Origin: Priapulus caudatus
Lineage: Eukaryota; Priapulida; Priapulimorpha; Priapulimorphida; Priapulidae
Length of the DNA stretch: 27,244 nucleotides
Reading direction: 5' to 3'
Assembly (NCBI RefSeq): GCF_000485595.1
Contig: NW_014577371.1
Span: 437,373 to 464,616, forward strand
In this document: one piece after another, positions 10,845 through 20,126 of the stretch
Position numbering within the stretch: the stretch's first letter is position 1
Layout: each line of letters begins with the position of its first letter
The notes under the pieces: model-generated
Seen by the model: only the letters and a program-made list of their open reading frames with translations
What the model was told of the DNA's origin: nothing
Databases searched by the model: none
Translations under genes and position numbers: made by a program

Positions 10845-11589
10845 CTACCCAGCTGCATACGGGCGCGCTACGATACGCTGCCATAACGACGTACGGGTTT
10901 GATCAATTTCGAGGAGTTTGCACATCTTGGCAAATAACTTCGACTCGAAAGATCTTCCCTGGTCTGAATGCAGTTGTCGGGGGCAACCAAATCTGGCAAA
11001 CAGCTGCGTCACTAGGCATTCCGCCGTTGTGCGTGCAGTCTGATCAGGAACGGCGTATGCTTCTGCCGACTTAGTAAAGTAATCACAAGCGACTAGCATG
11101 TACCTATTCCCACGCTCTGTAGGGAGTAATGGACCGGCAAAATCCACGGTTATACTCTCCAAATGCGCACCGATGGGTTGCTGCTGTAACCCCGCTCTTC
11201 TCCTGCGTATCCCCTTACAGCGAGAACAAATGTCACACTCTCAGCACCAGCGCTTAACGTCTCTTTGGGCGCCAGGCCACGTGAAACGTTAAAAGACCCG
11301 AGCCAGAGTTTTCCTGACACCAAGGTGTCCCGACATTCTTCCACCATGTAGGAGCTGCAAGAGTTCTTGGCTCAATTTCGGCGGCGCGATGAGATGGAAT
11401 CTGGCCCGTGCCGGGGCGTACGATGGGAACCACGCCAGGTAGAGGACGCCTTCACGTACCCTCAAGCGGTCCCAACGCTCCCAGTACCTCTTTCCCTCCT
11501 ACGACTTATCTGCCAGTGCGGCGTATGGAGGTCTCTCAACATACTCCTGCTTCAACTGACGTACCCGCCCGATGGTTCCGTCCTCGTCC
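10845..11589 (-). pseudogene. pol remnant: RNase H-integrase linker, zinc-binding and core integrase
   Basis: A single reading frame covers this interval with three in-frame stops: TAG at 11499-11501, TAA at 11289-11291 and TGA at 11241-11243. In order it shows a linker with LRVREGVLY, the zinc-binding segment with SGHLG and ECDICSRC, and the catalytic core. In the core the first Asp is in TVDFAG (about 11142-11144) and the second in HSDQG, 60 residues later, as expected for the DDE transposase/integrase fold. The third acidic residue (normally in GxVER) is absent, because the frame decays at the point where it should lie. The enzyme would have inserted element DNA into the host genome; this copy cannot be active. 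Confidence 0.9.
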
Positions 11590-12037
11590 TGTCATTTTCA
11601 CTTACCAATACCTACTGGTAAGGTCGAGAATACTAAACCACTGAGCTCCCGCAAGAGAGTGTAGTATGTCATCGATCCTTGGCAGCGGGTATGCCTGCTT
11701 GACCGTTACAGCATTTTAGCTGCCTGTAGTCAAAGCAGAAAAGCGGGCTTCTATCCGCCTTGGTCACCAGAACCACAGGAGAGGCCCAGAGGCTGTTGCT
11801 AGGCTGCATCATGCCTGCCTCCAACATCTTCCCCACTTCTGCTTCTATCACTTGCCTCTTGGCCAAGGTACACCGTCTTGGGGCTTGTTCAATAGGAGGG
11901 TGGTCCCTCGTATCAATCTTATGCCTTACCAGGTCAGTATGGCCTAGCCTTTCTCCAGGCGCGGTGAACAGAGTGGCATTCGTGCATAGGGTCTTGCCTA
12001 TTTCTGCACGCTGCTCTCTCCCGAGCGTCAGATCAAC
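11590..12037 (-). pseudogene. pol remnant: N-terminal third of reverse transcriptase
   Basis: The linker and RT start read in one frame from about 12010 to 11669. Visible motifs are HKIDTRDHPPIEQAPRR, then LEAGMMQPSNSLWASPVVLV, then FDYRQL. A frameshift near FDYRQL moves the following QAYPLPRIDD, SILDL and RYW-stop-VKM segments into another frame. These are the fingers and early palm of a Ty3/gypsy RT. The rest of the palm, including the catalytic YxDD box, the thumb and all of RNase H are missing: at about 11590 the sequence jumps straight to the linker before integrase. About 1.2 kb is lost relative to a normal pol. Confidence 0.9.
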
Positions 12038-12762
12038 TTAATCAAGGAGGCTCTGTATATGTGCGGAAATTTCTATCTCTTCCTTCGCCTGGTCCGCAAG
12101 TCTTCTACGAGTACGTACTGCCATCGACACCCGGGCAACCGGCGTTATCCACACTAGTTTCTCACCCGGATATACGACCAACGCAGAGGAGCCAGGGTTA
12201 GCTACCCAGAGGGGCACATCACGGCCTTTGGTATTGACCAAAGTTTTTCGCCATGCTCGCTCCCCTTTTACGACAACATTTCTGAAACCCATACGTAGGC
12301 TCTACTATTGCTACCGTATCCACTGGCCAGAGGTCATTGACTACAACACCTCGGATCATCAGACCATGACCCAGGGGAATTGTCGTGAGGGTGCTTGCCC
12401 TTAACACTCTGTGCTGCCATTCTGGATGGTTATGCAATACGCAAAGGATGTCATCAAGGATCAACTGTCCTCGCGCGACATCCATCCGACAGTTGTACTT
12501 TCGCAGGAAGTCCATTCCTAGGATTCCACCACGGAGGTCCGTTTCCACCGTCTTCAAGGCATGAGAGTAATTCCTTCCGTGAACTACGAGGTCCGTCTGC
12601 AGCTCACCGCTATTATCTCCCTACCTTGCGAGTCCACCATGCTAGTCACTGTTTGATGCAGGGCAGGCCCGCCAAAAGGTAGTGCTGCATAGGTTGCGTA
12701 GTCAAGGAGAGATAACTCTGCACACCAGTGTCAATAGTAAAATTAACTTCCCGGCCACCTTA
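12038..12762 (-). pseudogene. pol remnant: aspartic protease and PR-RT linker
   Basis: The protease active site is visible as FTIDTG (Asp-Thr-Gly codons 12724-12732). After a stop and at least one frameshift, the conserved second half appears as GGILGMDFLRKYNC (about 12480-12527). The ILGxDFL motif is characteristic of the C-terminal part of gypsy proteases. Downstream, two overlapping frames (to 12219 and to 12038) hold the protease-RT linker, with phrases such as YPGEKLVW. The protease would have cleaved Gag-Pol; here it is frame-broken and inactive. Confidence 0.85.
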
Positions 12763-13993
12763 CTTCTACGGGTAGTTGCCATGCAGCGTCTGGCTGTGCC
12801 ATGGAACTCCCTAAAGCTGGGTGTTGCAGGTCCTTAAGTAATGCTGCGAATGACTCCGCTGCTACTTGTTTCCCGACCTCTGCTGCCTGGCATCCTGGCC
12901 CTCAGCATTCCGAGGTCTACGAGCGTGGTAATGGACTCTCCTTCTGATCCTTCGCCAGCGTTCACGGGAGAGAAAGTCTTCTCTGGCTCAGCTAACTCCA
13001 CGGGCGTGCCTGGAGCTGTTGCTGGTCGTGCTTCTACTCGGTACCTGCAGGTTCGGAAACGTTTTCACGCCTCTTACTTCCGCAGGGGGAAAGAAGGGGA
13101 ATGCACCTTAGAAAAGCGAGACTCCCTCTATCCTTGGATCTCGTAAGCAATCGAGCTGTGGGGTGCGAGGTGGCTCTCGGCTTGGGGGTGGTGCGGCTAG
13201 CGCCCTTCCCCTGGTCACACCTGCCAGCGCCCCAGCAGTATGCTCTGCTTCGGTACTCATCGTGTTGGGAGGCACGACACCCTCTTCCTCCACAAGCGAG
13301 GTAGAACTACGGGGCAACAATGTTGCTCGCCGGTTTTTTTTCTAGCTTGCCCTGCACGGGTAGTCATTGGCATCACGTGTCAAGAATATGGAAAGGTGTA
13401 TATGCTCTCCATTTGTATACAAAGTGAGGTATGAGTAGGGCTGATGGACAATGCCAACAAGCAAAACTCAGTTACGACACTTGCACACAAATTCTCACCT
13501 CTCTCAGCAAGCTATACTCGTGGACTCCCTCGGGGACTGTTGTGTTGCTACCTTTACAGAACACTGCTTAGGCTGCAACTCAGTCTACCGAACTACAATC
13601 TTGGTCACGGCACCAATGCAACGATTTTACGTCGAGATGTGACGACGAATCAAGGTTCGACCACTGGATTGTAGTGTAAGAGTCAACACAAGAAAAGGCA
13701 ACACGTAAAAACTAGAACGAGCTGATAAAAGTGTTCACGCCGGGAATAGGCCCGGGGCTTTTATTCGGCCTTAGTTAACAGACTAAGGTGAACTAAAAAA
13801 TAATGCACAAAATCCCACAATACGTTGTCGCTGGGGTGCAGAAATATACACGATAAACTGAACAGCCAAACCGTACTAGATAACACCCTGTAGTGAGTTG
13901 TTTGCCCTGTGCAGGGGTTAACTAGATACTGGTATGCTTACGTGATCCGTGAAGATGAGGCGCTCCTGCTTGTGGCCACAATGCTGGCTTGAT
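12763..13993 (-). pseudogene. Probable gag and leader remnant
   Basis: By position, between PBS and protease, this must have held the leader and gag. I could not find an intact CCHC zinc knuckle or a long frame on the minus strand. A frame of about 75 codons ending near 12839 and one of 70 codons (13108-13320) are the best candidates, both without a recognisable domain. The assignment rests on context only. The plus-strand frames here are shadows. Confidence 0.4.
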
Positions 13994-14011
13994 CCGGTCT
14001 CGGTCGCTCCA
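13994..14011 (-). other. Primer-binding site
   Basis: Directly inside the 5' LTR the minus strand reads TGGAGCGACCGAGACCGG. It starts with TGG, complementary to the CCA end of a tRNA, and lies within 0-1 base of the LTR end, as usual in Ty3/gypsy. The complementary tRNA 3' end would be GGTCTCGGTCGCTCCA. I could not match this confidently to a known isoacceptor. Confidence 0.8.
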
Positions 14012-14312
14012 GATCGTATACTGCCTTACTGAGAGCTGAGCCCCGTATTTATACCACAAGCTCAGCGTGGGTAGGGCTTCTTACCTTTCCATCATGCATC
14101 ACAATAGACGCGTGATCGAGTCATGTTTTATGTCACGCACATCACATGACAAGCCACACATCACCCCACAGGTTTCCTTCCTACAACTGGTGGGAATCAC
14201 GTAATCGTTGTCATAGCCACCAGGGATGCTGCACATCAACCTGGGATGCTGAGACACGCGACAGGATGATAGGATGCGGAGATATGAGGCTATAGCAGCC
14301 TAAGTTCGTTAC
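14012..14312 (-). repeat. 5' LTR of the gypsy element
   Basis: This repeats 8187-8488 with about 22 differences. On the minus strand it opens TGTAACGAAC at 14312 and ends ...ATACGATC next to the PBS. The outer flank is an AT-rich microsatellite rather than satellite. Both LTRs keep ACGCGTGATC and CACATCACATGACAAGCC blocks in the U3-like part. Confidence 0.92.
14046..14053 (-). promoter_or_regulatory. TATAAATA box in the LTR (also at 8219-8226 approx.)
   Basis: Both LTRs carry TATAAATA on the minus strand, followed by GC-rich CGGGGCTC. It lies only 34-42 bases before the LTR end. As a TATA box it would place the transcript start about 10 bases before the end of the LTR, leaving almost no R and U5. 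The alternative is that it acts as a variant poly(A) signal. I cannot decide between these from sequence. Confidence 0.3.
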
Positions 14313-14516
14313 ATATATATATATTTATATAGAGATAGATAGATATGAATATATTTAGATATAAATATAGATATAGATATAGATATAGATATAGATATAG
14401 ATATAGATATGATATAGAGTATAGATATATAGCATATAGCATATATAAATATAGATATAAATATATTTAGATATAGATATAAATATATATATAGATATAG
14501 TTATAGATATAGATAT
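14313..14516. repeat. AT-rich microsatellite (TATAGA / GATATA)n
   Basis: The tract starts as (TA)n directly at the LTR edge, passes through TAGA words, and holds a run of about seven GATATA units near 14367-14412. Imperfect TATAGA/TAAATA words continue to about 14516. Confidence 0.9.
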
Positions 14517-15417
14517 TTGTAAATGTAAGACGCTGTTCTATTTGAAATACAATACTCTCGACATTAAAGCTAGCTGATGTGAAAAACCTCAAGTGTTAAA
14601 TTATCGATGTAATATAAATTAGATGTGCAGTTATCAATTGCGTTTGGTTTTATTCTGTAAATTCCTAGTTTTTGTTCTAAGCACTTCCAAAACTCTTTTC
14701 ACGTAAGAAATATCTTGGAGTTATAATTACATTGGCATATTATGCGCGACCAGAGAGCGAGCTAGGTCCGGCTGGATCGAAGTTGCGAAAGGAGCTTCCA
14801 TTGAGGACGTTAGCCTTTTGTTTTCGCTGTTTCAATGAAGAACAACCTCCATTTTGCGTTATTTACTAAGAGAAGAGTATATTACACGAAGAAATATGAG
14901 GGATTTTCGCATATCTCGGCTAGCTTGATAGCTAATATACTGACATATTTACTGACATCTTCACGGAATAGGGCTGACAAACCGATGCCGCAACTACGGC
15001 AGCATTGTGAGATCTCTTTGCGTAATAATGGTTTTGCGGCTGTATTCACTGTATTACTCAGAAATTTTATTTTAACTGCTCAACACTATTGCATTTATCA
15101 AAATTTTTCTCCAAGAGAAAGACTGTCTTCAGTACATGTATTTGTATTTGAATTACATGCAATAAAGATTTAATAATAATAATAATAATCACAATTTTTT
15201 GCACATTCCACTGTCTCGCCGTTGCTGAATTCTGTCAGTTCAGGGATTTATCTGATATCTAATAATCTAATCGTCTCCGGCGGAGAGTGATTTACATACA
15301 TCTATTGTTCTGTCGGCTATGACAATGACCGGACAGAATTGTTGCAACCCACTCACATCTTAACGGAGTAGGGTCACCGGAACGACGGCAGGAAACATAA
15401 CTATCGGGTTATTCCAT
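14517..15417. other. Non-coding sequence with a possible LINE/SINE 3' tail
   Basis: A 112-codon plus-strand frame (14835-15173) has no recognisable domain. It ends in GCAATAAAG, a poly(A) signal at 15161-15166, followed by about six AAT units to 15189. AATAAA plus a short AAT-type tail is common at the 3' ends of non-LTR retrotransposons and SINEs, so the preceding sequence may be a truncated copy. I saw no RT motifs upstream and could not define a 5' end. A ~25-bp phrase near 14955 (CATCTT..ACGGA.TAGGG) recurs at 15356. Confidence 0.3.
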
Positions 15418-15668
15418 CTCCGAAGAGCATCCGCTCGTCATAACAAAGCTGTAACACGACATCCGCCCGCCCAGGAATACCTTCAACTAGATTCGGACTT
15501 CGCAAGGTCGGACGGCCAGCGTGTTCCTCAAGAAAGAACAGCTCCGAAGATCATTCGCTCGACATAACAAAGCAAGCAGTAACACGCCATTCGCACATAA
15601 ATACCTTCAACTAGATTCGGACTTCGCAAGCGTAGGATTGCCAGCGTGTTCCCCAAGAATAAACACAG
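15418..15668. repeat. Two-copy tandem duplication, ~124-bp unit
   Basis: Copy one begins CTCCGAAGAGCATCCGCTCG at 15418 and copy two CTCCGAAGATCATTCGCTCG at 15542. Both include ATACCTTCAACTAGATTCGG, GACTTCGCAAG and CCAGCGTGTTCC. The copies differ by substitutions and small indels, so the duplication is not recent. It is non-coding as far as I can see. Confidence 0.9.
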
Positions 15669-16562
15669 CTCACGTGCAGCATCTAAATGTCTGTATAAGC
15701 AACAATCGTTAGCGTCTTCGGCACTCAAACAAAGAAGCCGTGTATGCCAAATAGGCTCACACCAAAACTATTATCTTTATCTGTCTAGTATTTTAGTTAT
15801 CGACATGTATGATCAGTTAAGTGTCTTTCATATTTAACGTATTCGATTATAAAATAGGTATTTCCAGTGTAGTTGGCGGTTAGATTACAACGGATAATAA
15901 GCAAGAAGGAAGGATAATAACGGAAAATTACGTTGGAAATGCGACCAATGGCGCGTTTACGTGTCACAAAAGGATCTACAGACTTGCCGGCGCTGCACCT
16001 GTTAGCAAATGTCGATGAAATGCAATAACGTTGGGCAGCGTTTACTGACGCTAGCTGCAAGTAATAACTACGGGATTTGAATGCGCGTTACGTTCTTTGC
16101 ATACTTATAATATAGTTTAGTTAATCGCTAACTATTTCAGATGTGTGGCATCAAATCATAAGCTGATAGAACCCACATAGAAAACGGCAGTGGGGCTTTG
16201 TCTCTTAGGGATTGTCCAACCCTCCAATTCGCACATGTTTGATGCTTTTTTTAAATTTTCATATTGTCGTGAATAGCTGTTTGTGAACTAGTGCAGCGGT
16301 TATGTTGATCAGTGACGTTTATATTGGCACTGCGTATCGATTGTATTGCTGCCACACTGTATTTCGAAATGACGACGGCGAATTATCATTTATATTTTTT
16401 CTTCTCGGTGCTTTCGTGCAATAATTACGGAGGCATCAACCAATTACTCACTCCAATAGGTTGTCTTAATTAATCGATTCGTCATGGACTTGCACTCGCT
16501 TTCCAGTTCGTTTAGAAATTGCATGCGATTCAAAATAAATGTTGTTTTTTTATCTCGGAGCC
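15669..16562. other. Unique non-coding sequence
   Basis: I find no supported gene or repeat here. Open frames of 60-90 codons on both strands have no recognisable domain and are at the length expected by chance. Confidence 0.5.
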
Positions 16563-16675
16563 TACAGACAGACAGACAGACAGACAGACACACACACACA
16601 CACACACACACATAACCCCACCACCACCACAACACACACACGCGCGCGCAGCACACACACCATACACACATGTAA

Positions 16676-16732
<57 letters not shown>
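16563..16732. repeat. Compound (CAGA)n / (CA)n microsatellite
   Basis: An ACAG run from about 16564 to 16589 is followed by CA repeats, a CCACCACCAC patch, a CGCGCGCG patch, then a ~55-bp uninterrupted CA run to 16731. The long Thr-His and Cys-Val frames across it are artefacts of the repeat. Confidence 0.97.
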
Positions 16733-16733
<1 letters not shown>

Positions 16734-16925
16734 AGTACGGCGTTTTAGCTTTGAGATGGAGACATGGGGAATTTGGCACATTACTCATGCAAATGTTCAG
16801 AGACGACGGCAACCTCTGATCGGTACGTGTACACTGTTTTTAATCCGGCTTGTAATAAATGCAGTTGTCACCGTTTATACAAGTGTTGCGTCGTAGCTGT
16901 CTACGTTCGAGATATATTCAAGCAC
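16733..16925. other. Short unique sequence between microsatellites
   Basis: Nothing is recognisable here. It separates two CA-rich tracts and contains one AATAAA hexamer (16854-16859) without a gene upstream. Confidence 0.4.
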
Positions 16926-16997
16926 TAACACACACACACACACACAACGCAACCACACACAACACCACACACACACATATATATATATAATATATAC
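16926..16997. repeat. (CA)n followed by (TA)n microsatellite
   Basis: CA repeats with small interruptions (ACACAACGCAACCACACACAAC) pass into CATATATATATATAATATATACAC. Confidence 0.9.
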
Positions 16998-17035
16998 ACA
17001 AACGCTCTTGAAAAAATAGATACGATGGATGAATG

Positions 17036-17396
17036 AGTAGATGGATGGATGGATGGATGAATAGATGGATAAGTGGATGGATGGATGGATGGCTGGATGG
17101 CTGGATAGCTGGATGGCTGGATGGATGGATGGGTGGATGGATGGCGTATGGATGGATGGAGGATGGATTGGATGGATGGATGGATGGATGGATGATGGAT
17201 GGATGGATGGATTGGATGGNNNNNNNNNNNNNNNNNNNNNNNNNGATGGATGGATGGATGGATGGATGGATGGATGGGTGGATGGATGGATGGATGGATG
17301 GATGGATGGATGGATGGATGGATGGATGGATGGATGGATGGATGGATGGGTGGATGGATGGATGGATAGATGGATGGATGGATGGGTGGATAGATG

Positions 17397-17436
<40 letters not shown>

Positions 17437-17456
17437 TATATATAGATATATAGATT

Positions 17457-17489
<33 letters not shown>

Positions 17490-17500
17490 ATAGATAGATG
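17036..17500. repeat. (GGAT)n minisatellite passing into (GATA)n
   Basis: From 17036 to about 17395 the sequence is GGAT repeats with GGCT and GGGT variants. From about 17396 to 17488 it is GATA repeats with a TATATATA interruption. The huge minus-strand His-Pro-Ser-Ile and plus-strand Asp-Gly-Trp-Met frames are pure repeat translations. Confidence 0.97.
17220..17244. other. Assembly gap (25 N)
   Basis: Exactly 25 undetermined bases lie inside the GGAT tract. A round number of Ns suggests a placeholder, so the real array length here is not known. Confidence 0.97.
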
Positions 17501-18999
17501 AAGAAAGCTCATGCGCTATAAACACAATTAAAAGGCTGCTGCTCTCGGATTATTACCGTATTTTTTTCTAGCCAATTTCCGTGTTTGTTGTTAATGAAAT
17601 TGTCAGTTATAAAATTACAGCGGTATCTCAGATCTCGCCGTTCTTCTAATAAATCACGTCATGAAGCAGTCACACAATGCGGTAAAACCCTCCTGTTGGC
17701 GGCAATTATAAAAAAAAGGTGACGCTGGTTTAATTGCAATACCACACACTTAACGAGATCCCGTTTATCCGACCGAACGAATAATCAGAAGGGCCAGTTC
17801 AGTTTTTTTATTGTTACGTGTCGGTGTTCATTTTGAGATTACAGAATTACAAAGTTTGCTTTGCCCATATCGTGTAGCCAGCCAGCAACTGCCAGATTAC
17901 ATCGCTGTAAATATGCTATAATCCGACCGGACCGAATAATGTTTCGATCAGCGTTGCTCGGGATATCGCCGGGTACGTGTGTCGCAGTACGTTCTCCCCA
18001 GGGAGGACTCTCCTTGTCGCATTCATCGCGTCGTATATCTTCACGAATTGCGTTTTCACACCTGAGATCACAGCCTAAAAACAGACAAAGCTGCTAAGAC
18101 GATTACAATACGGACGCAGTGGCCGTTGCATCAGCGCCGCAGAATTAGTTGCCTAGCAGCAAGCATTGTGAGCGTACGCGCTTTGAAGCTGCGTCGGTCG
18201 TCGCTAACAACTGTACGCATGCACGTGGACTGCCATCTGGGTGGAGATCATCAACCTAAGAAGCTCTTGCTGCGGTAAAGGGCAGCGTGTCTTCTTACTA
18301 AAATTAGCTCTGCTTTCATGCGTGATAGTACGCGCGGCAGAATTAGCTTCAATTGACTACGTCGCGAATTTTCTATGGTGATATTTGTAAAAAAAAATTA
18401 CACGACAGTAAGGATTTCCAAGAATACGGCAATGCTTGCGGTGGCGACTGAGACTCTCCGCTGAACTCGCTGCTGATGATTGCGCAACGAAATATTTGTG
18501 ACTTCAGTTATATTGCCGTATCAAACAAAGGAGTCTAGCAGTATAGCACGATCCGCTGCTGGCCTCATCCCTCTCTAGTCTCTCTCGCGCCAATTATTCT
18601 CGGAGTAAACTGTAAATCGGTCGGCATTTGGCTCGGTTTCACTCCGCCTCCGTTCCTTACAGCCCTTCTTTCCCGCAGTGTGCTCGAACACGCGGCTGCG
18701 TGCGACACATGAGCCACGACGAGATGCGAACGACTTTCACATATGATACACTGACGCTATCATCGCGCGCGCCTTAGCCAGCGTTGAAATCCGATGATAA
18801 TCTCTACGATATAATCAAGAGCTAATAAACACCTATTATTTATTAGACAGCCTTTATTAATAAACACCTGGTATTTATTGGCTCCTGATATTATATATAA
18901 TTACTGGGCGCAGTGTTACGAAATTTAAAGGCGCTGGCGCCGATGCTATTATCGCGGCTCCTGGTGTATGGATGCCTTTATATCTCGGGTTGCTTCGTT
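17501..18999. other. Unique non-coding sequence
   Basis: No gene, RNA or mobile element is recognised. Two small near-repeats occur: TCCGACCG(A/GA)CGAATAAT words at about 17768 and 17920, and TAATAAACACCT followed by TATTTATT at about 18824 and 18859. The second pair looks like a decayed ~35-bp duplication. Confidence 0.5.
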
Positions 19000-19002
19000 G
19001 CT

Positions 19003-19041
19003 TGCTATATATATATATACTTATATATAGTATATAAATAT
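19003..19041. repeat. Short (TA)n tract
   Basis: TATATATATATATAC followed by TTATATATAGTATATAAATATT. Confidence 0.85.
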
Positions 19042-19204
19042 TATCAACCAGCCGATACTCACGTGTGCACTTTTCAAACAGATCAACATACGGGCACGCG
19101 AAAGTTTTAGACGTTTTGTAAATTTTGCAGGGATGCTTGGCACGATGGACTGATTAAATGAATGCATACGTGAATAGACTGAATAAGTAATACACGAAAA
19201 TGAC

Positions 19205-19274
19205 AAATTGGCGGATGTATAGATAGACAGATGGGCATGCAGGTGGACAGATGAATGGATGCATGCATGCATGT
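19205..19274. repeat. Degenerate GATG/GATA and GCAT microsatellite
   Basis: GGATGTATAGATAGACAGATGGGCATGCAGGTGG-type words lead into a clean GATGCATGCATGCATG. It is a decayed relative of the GGAT/GATA type of repeat seen at 17036-17500. Confidence 0.65.
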
Positions 19275-19656
19275 TAGAGAAAATGTGAGCGACGTGTTGA
19301 CACGTGAAGCGTATAGTTGATGAATGAGATTTCTTAATCGAATCATAGACTGGCGCAAAACCGGAACAGTGAACGTATAAAGAGATGAATAGCAGGATTC
19401 ATAACCGCGCTGATAGGTGGGGGAAATTATTCGCCTACAACTAAACGCCCATGTGTATTATGTCATATAGATGAAATAACGTTAATGGCTACGCAATACT
19501 GAGAGACGATGCTTTCGTAGAACTGTTGCAGATGCGACCGGACTAATTGGATGATAATAAAACGAGGCGTCTGAGAATGACAAATAGAAAGAAGCAGCTG
19601 CGCTTTTTTTCTTCTGCTATATCATTTCCTTCTCCTCTCTATAGCTCTCGTTCCTA
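19275..19656. other. Unique non-coding sequence
   Basis: Nothing recognisable. The 205-codon frame that starts at 19547 becomes pure Ser-Leu repeat once it enters the CT tract and is not a gene. Confidence 0.5.
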
Positions 19657-19678
19657 TGCTATATATATATATATATAT

Positions 19679-19710
<32 letters not shown>

Positions 19711-19731
19711 CTCCCTCTCTCACTCTCACTG

Positions 19732-19771
<40 letters not shown>

Positions 19772-19772
19772 G

Positions 19773-19810
<38 letters not shown>

Positions 19811-19827
19811 ATCTATCTATTTATCTA

Positions 19828-19858
<31 letters not shown>

Positions 19859-20043
19859 TTCTCTATCTCGCATTCGCCACATTTAATTTTCTTTATCTTT
19901 ATCTGTCGTTCTATCTCAGTAGCAACACAACAACCACCCCATCTCTCTCTCTTTCGTCATCCCTCTCACTCTCTCCCTCTCTCTCTTCCTCTGTTTGCAT
20001 GTCTGTCTATCTGTCTATCTGTCGGTCGATCTGTCTTTCGGTT

Positions 20044-20090
<47 letters not shown>

Positions 20091-20126
20091 GTCTCTCAAT
20101 CTTCCTCTCTCTCTCACACACACTCT
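19657..20126. repeat. (TA)n then ~450-bp (CT)n pyrimidine tract
   Basis: A (TA)n run (19657-19680) leads into CT repeats to 20126. The tract is broken by TATCTATC words (19811-19832), a unique island (19868-19945) and CTGTCTGT words (20000-20037). The plus strand is almost purely pyrimidine, so long homopurine-homopyrimidine duplex is present, which can adopt triplex structure. Confidence 0.95.

Larger units (their letters stand above)
8187..14312 (-). mobile_element. Decayed Ty3/gypsy LTR retrotransposon
   Basis: All structural parts of a Ty3/gypsy element are visible on the minus strand. They are the 5' LTR (14012-14312), a primer-binding site starting TGG directly after it, debris of gag, the pol order protease, reverse transcriptase, integrase, a polypurine tract, and the 3' LTR (8187-8488). 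The PR-RT-IN order with integrase last separates it from Ty1/copia. I count about 22 differences over about 302 aligned LTR positions, mostly transitions, so the copy is old. Pol is broken by frameshifts, stops and two large deletions, so it cannot move by itself. I see no target-site duplication: the left flank is satellite and the right flank is a TATA/TAGA microsatellite, so one side was rearranged after insertion. Confidence 0.93.

Noticed and set aside
8559-11074. Plus-strand frames of 60-118 codons within the LTR element
   Set aside because: The coding strand of the element is minus, shown by PPT, PBS, protease, RT and integrase motifs. The plus frames are shadows, and no domain is visible.
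11098-13674. Plus-strand frames opposite pol and gag
   Set aside because: They overlap minus-strand frames with clear protease, RT and integrase motifs and show no domain of their own.
16444-16896. Cys-Val and Thr-His rich frames of 69-125 codons
   Set aside because: They translate the CA/CAGA microsatellite in different frames.
16875-17525. 195- and 216-codon minus-strand Ile-His-Pro-Ser frames and plus-strand Trp-Met-Asp-Gly frames
   Set aside because: They are pure translations of GGAT/GATA repeats and cross an assembly gap.
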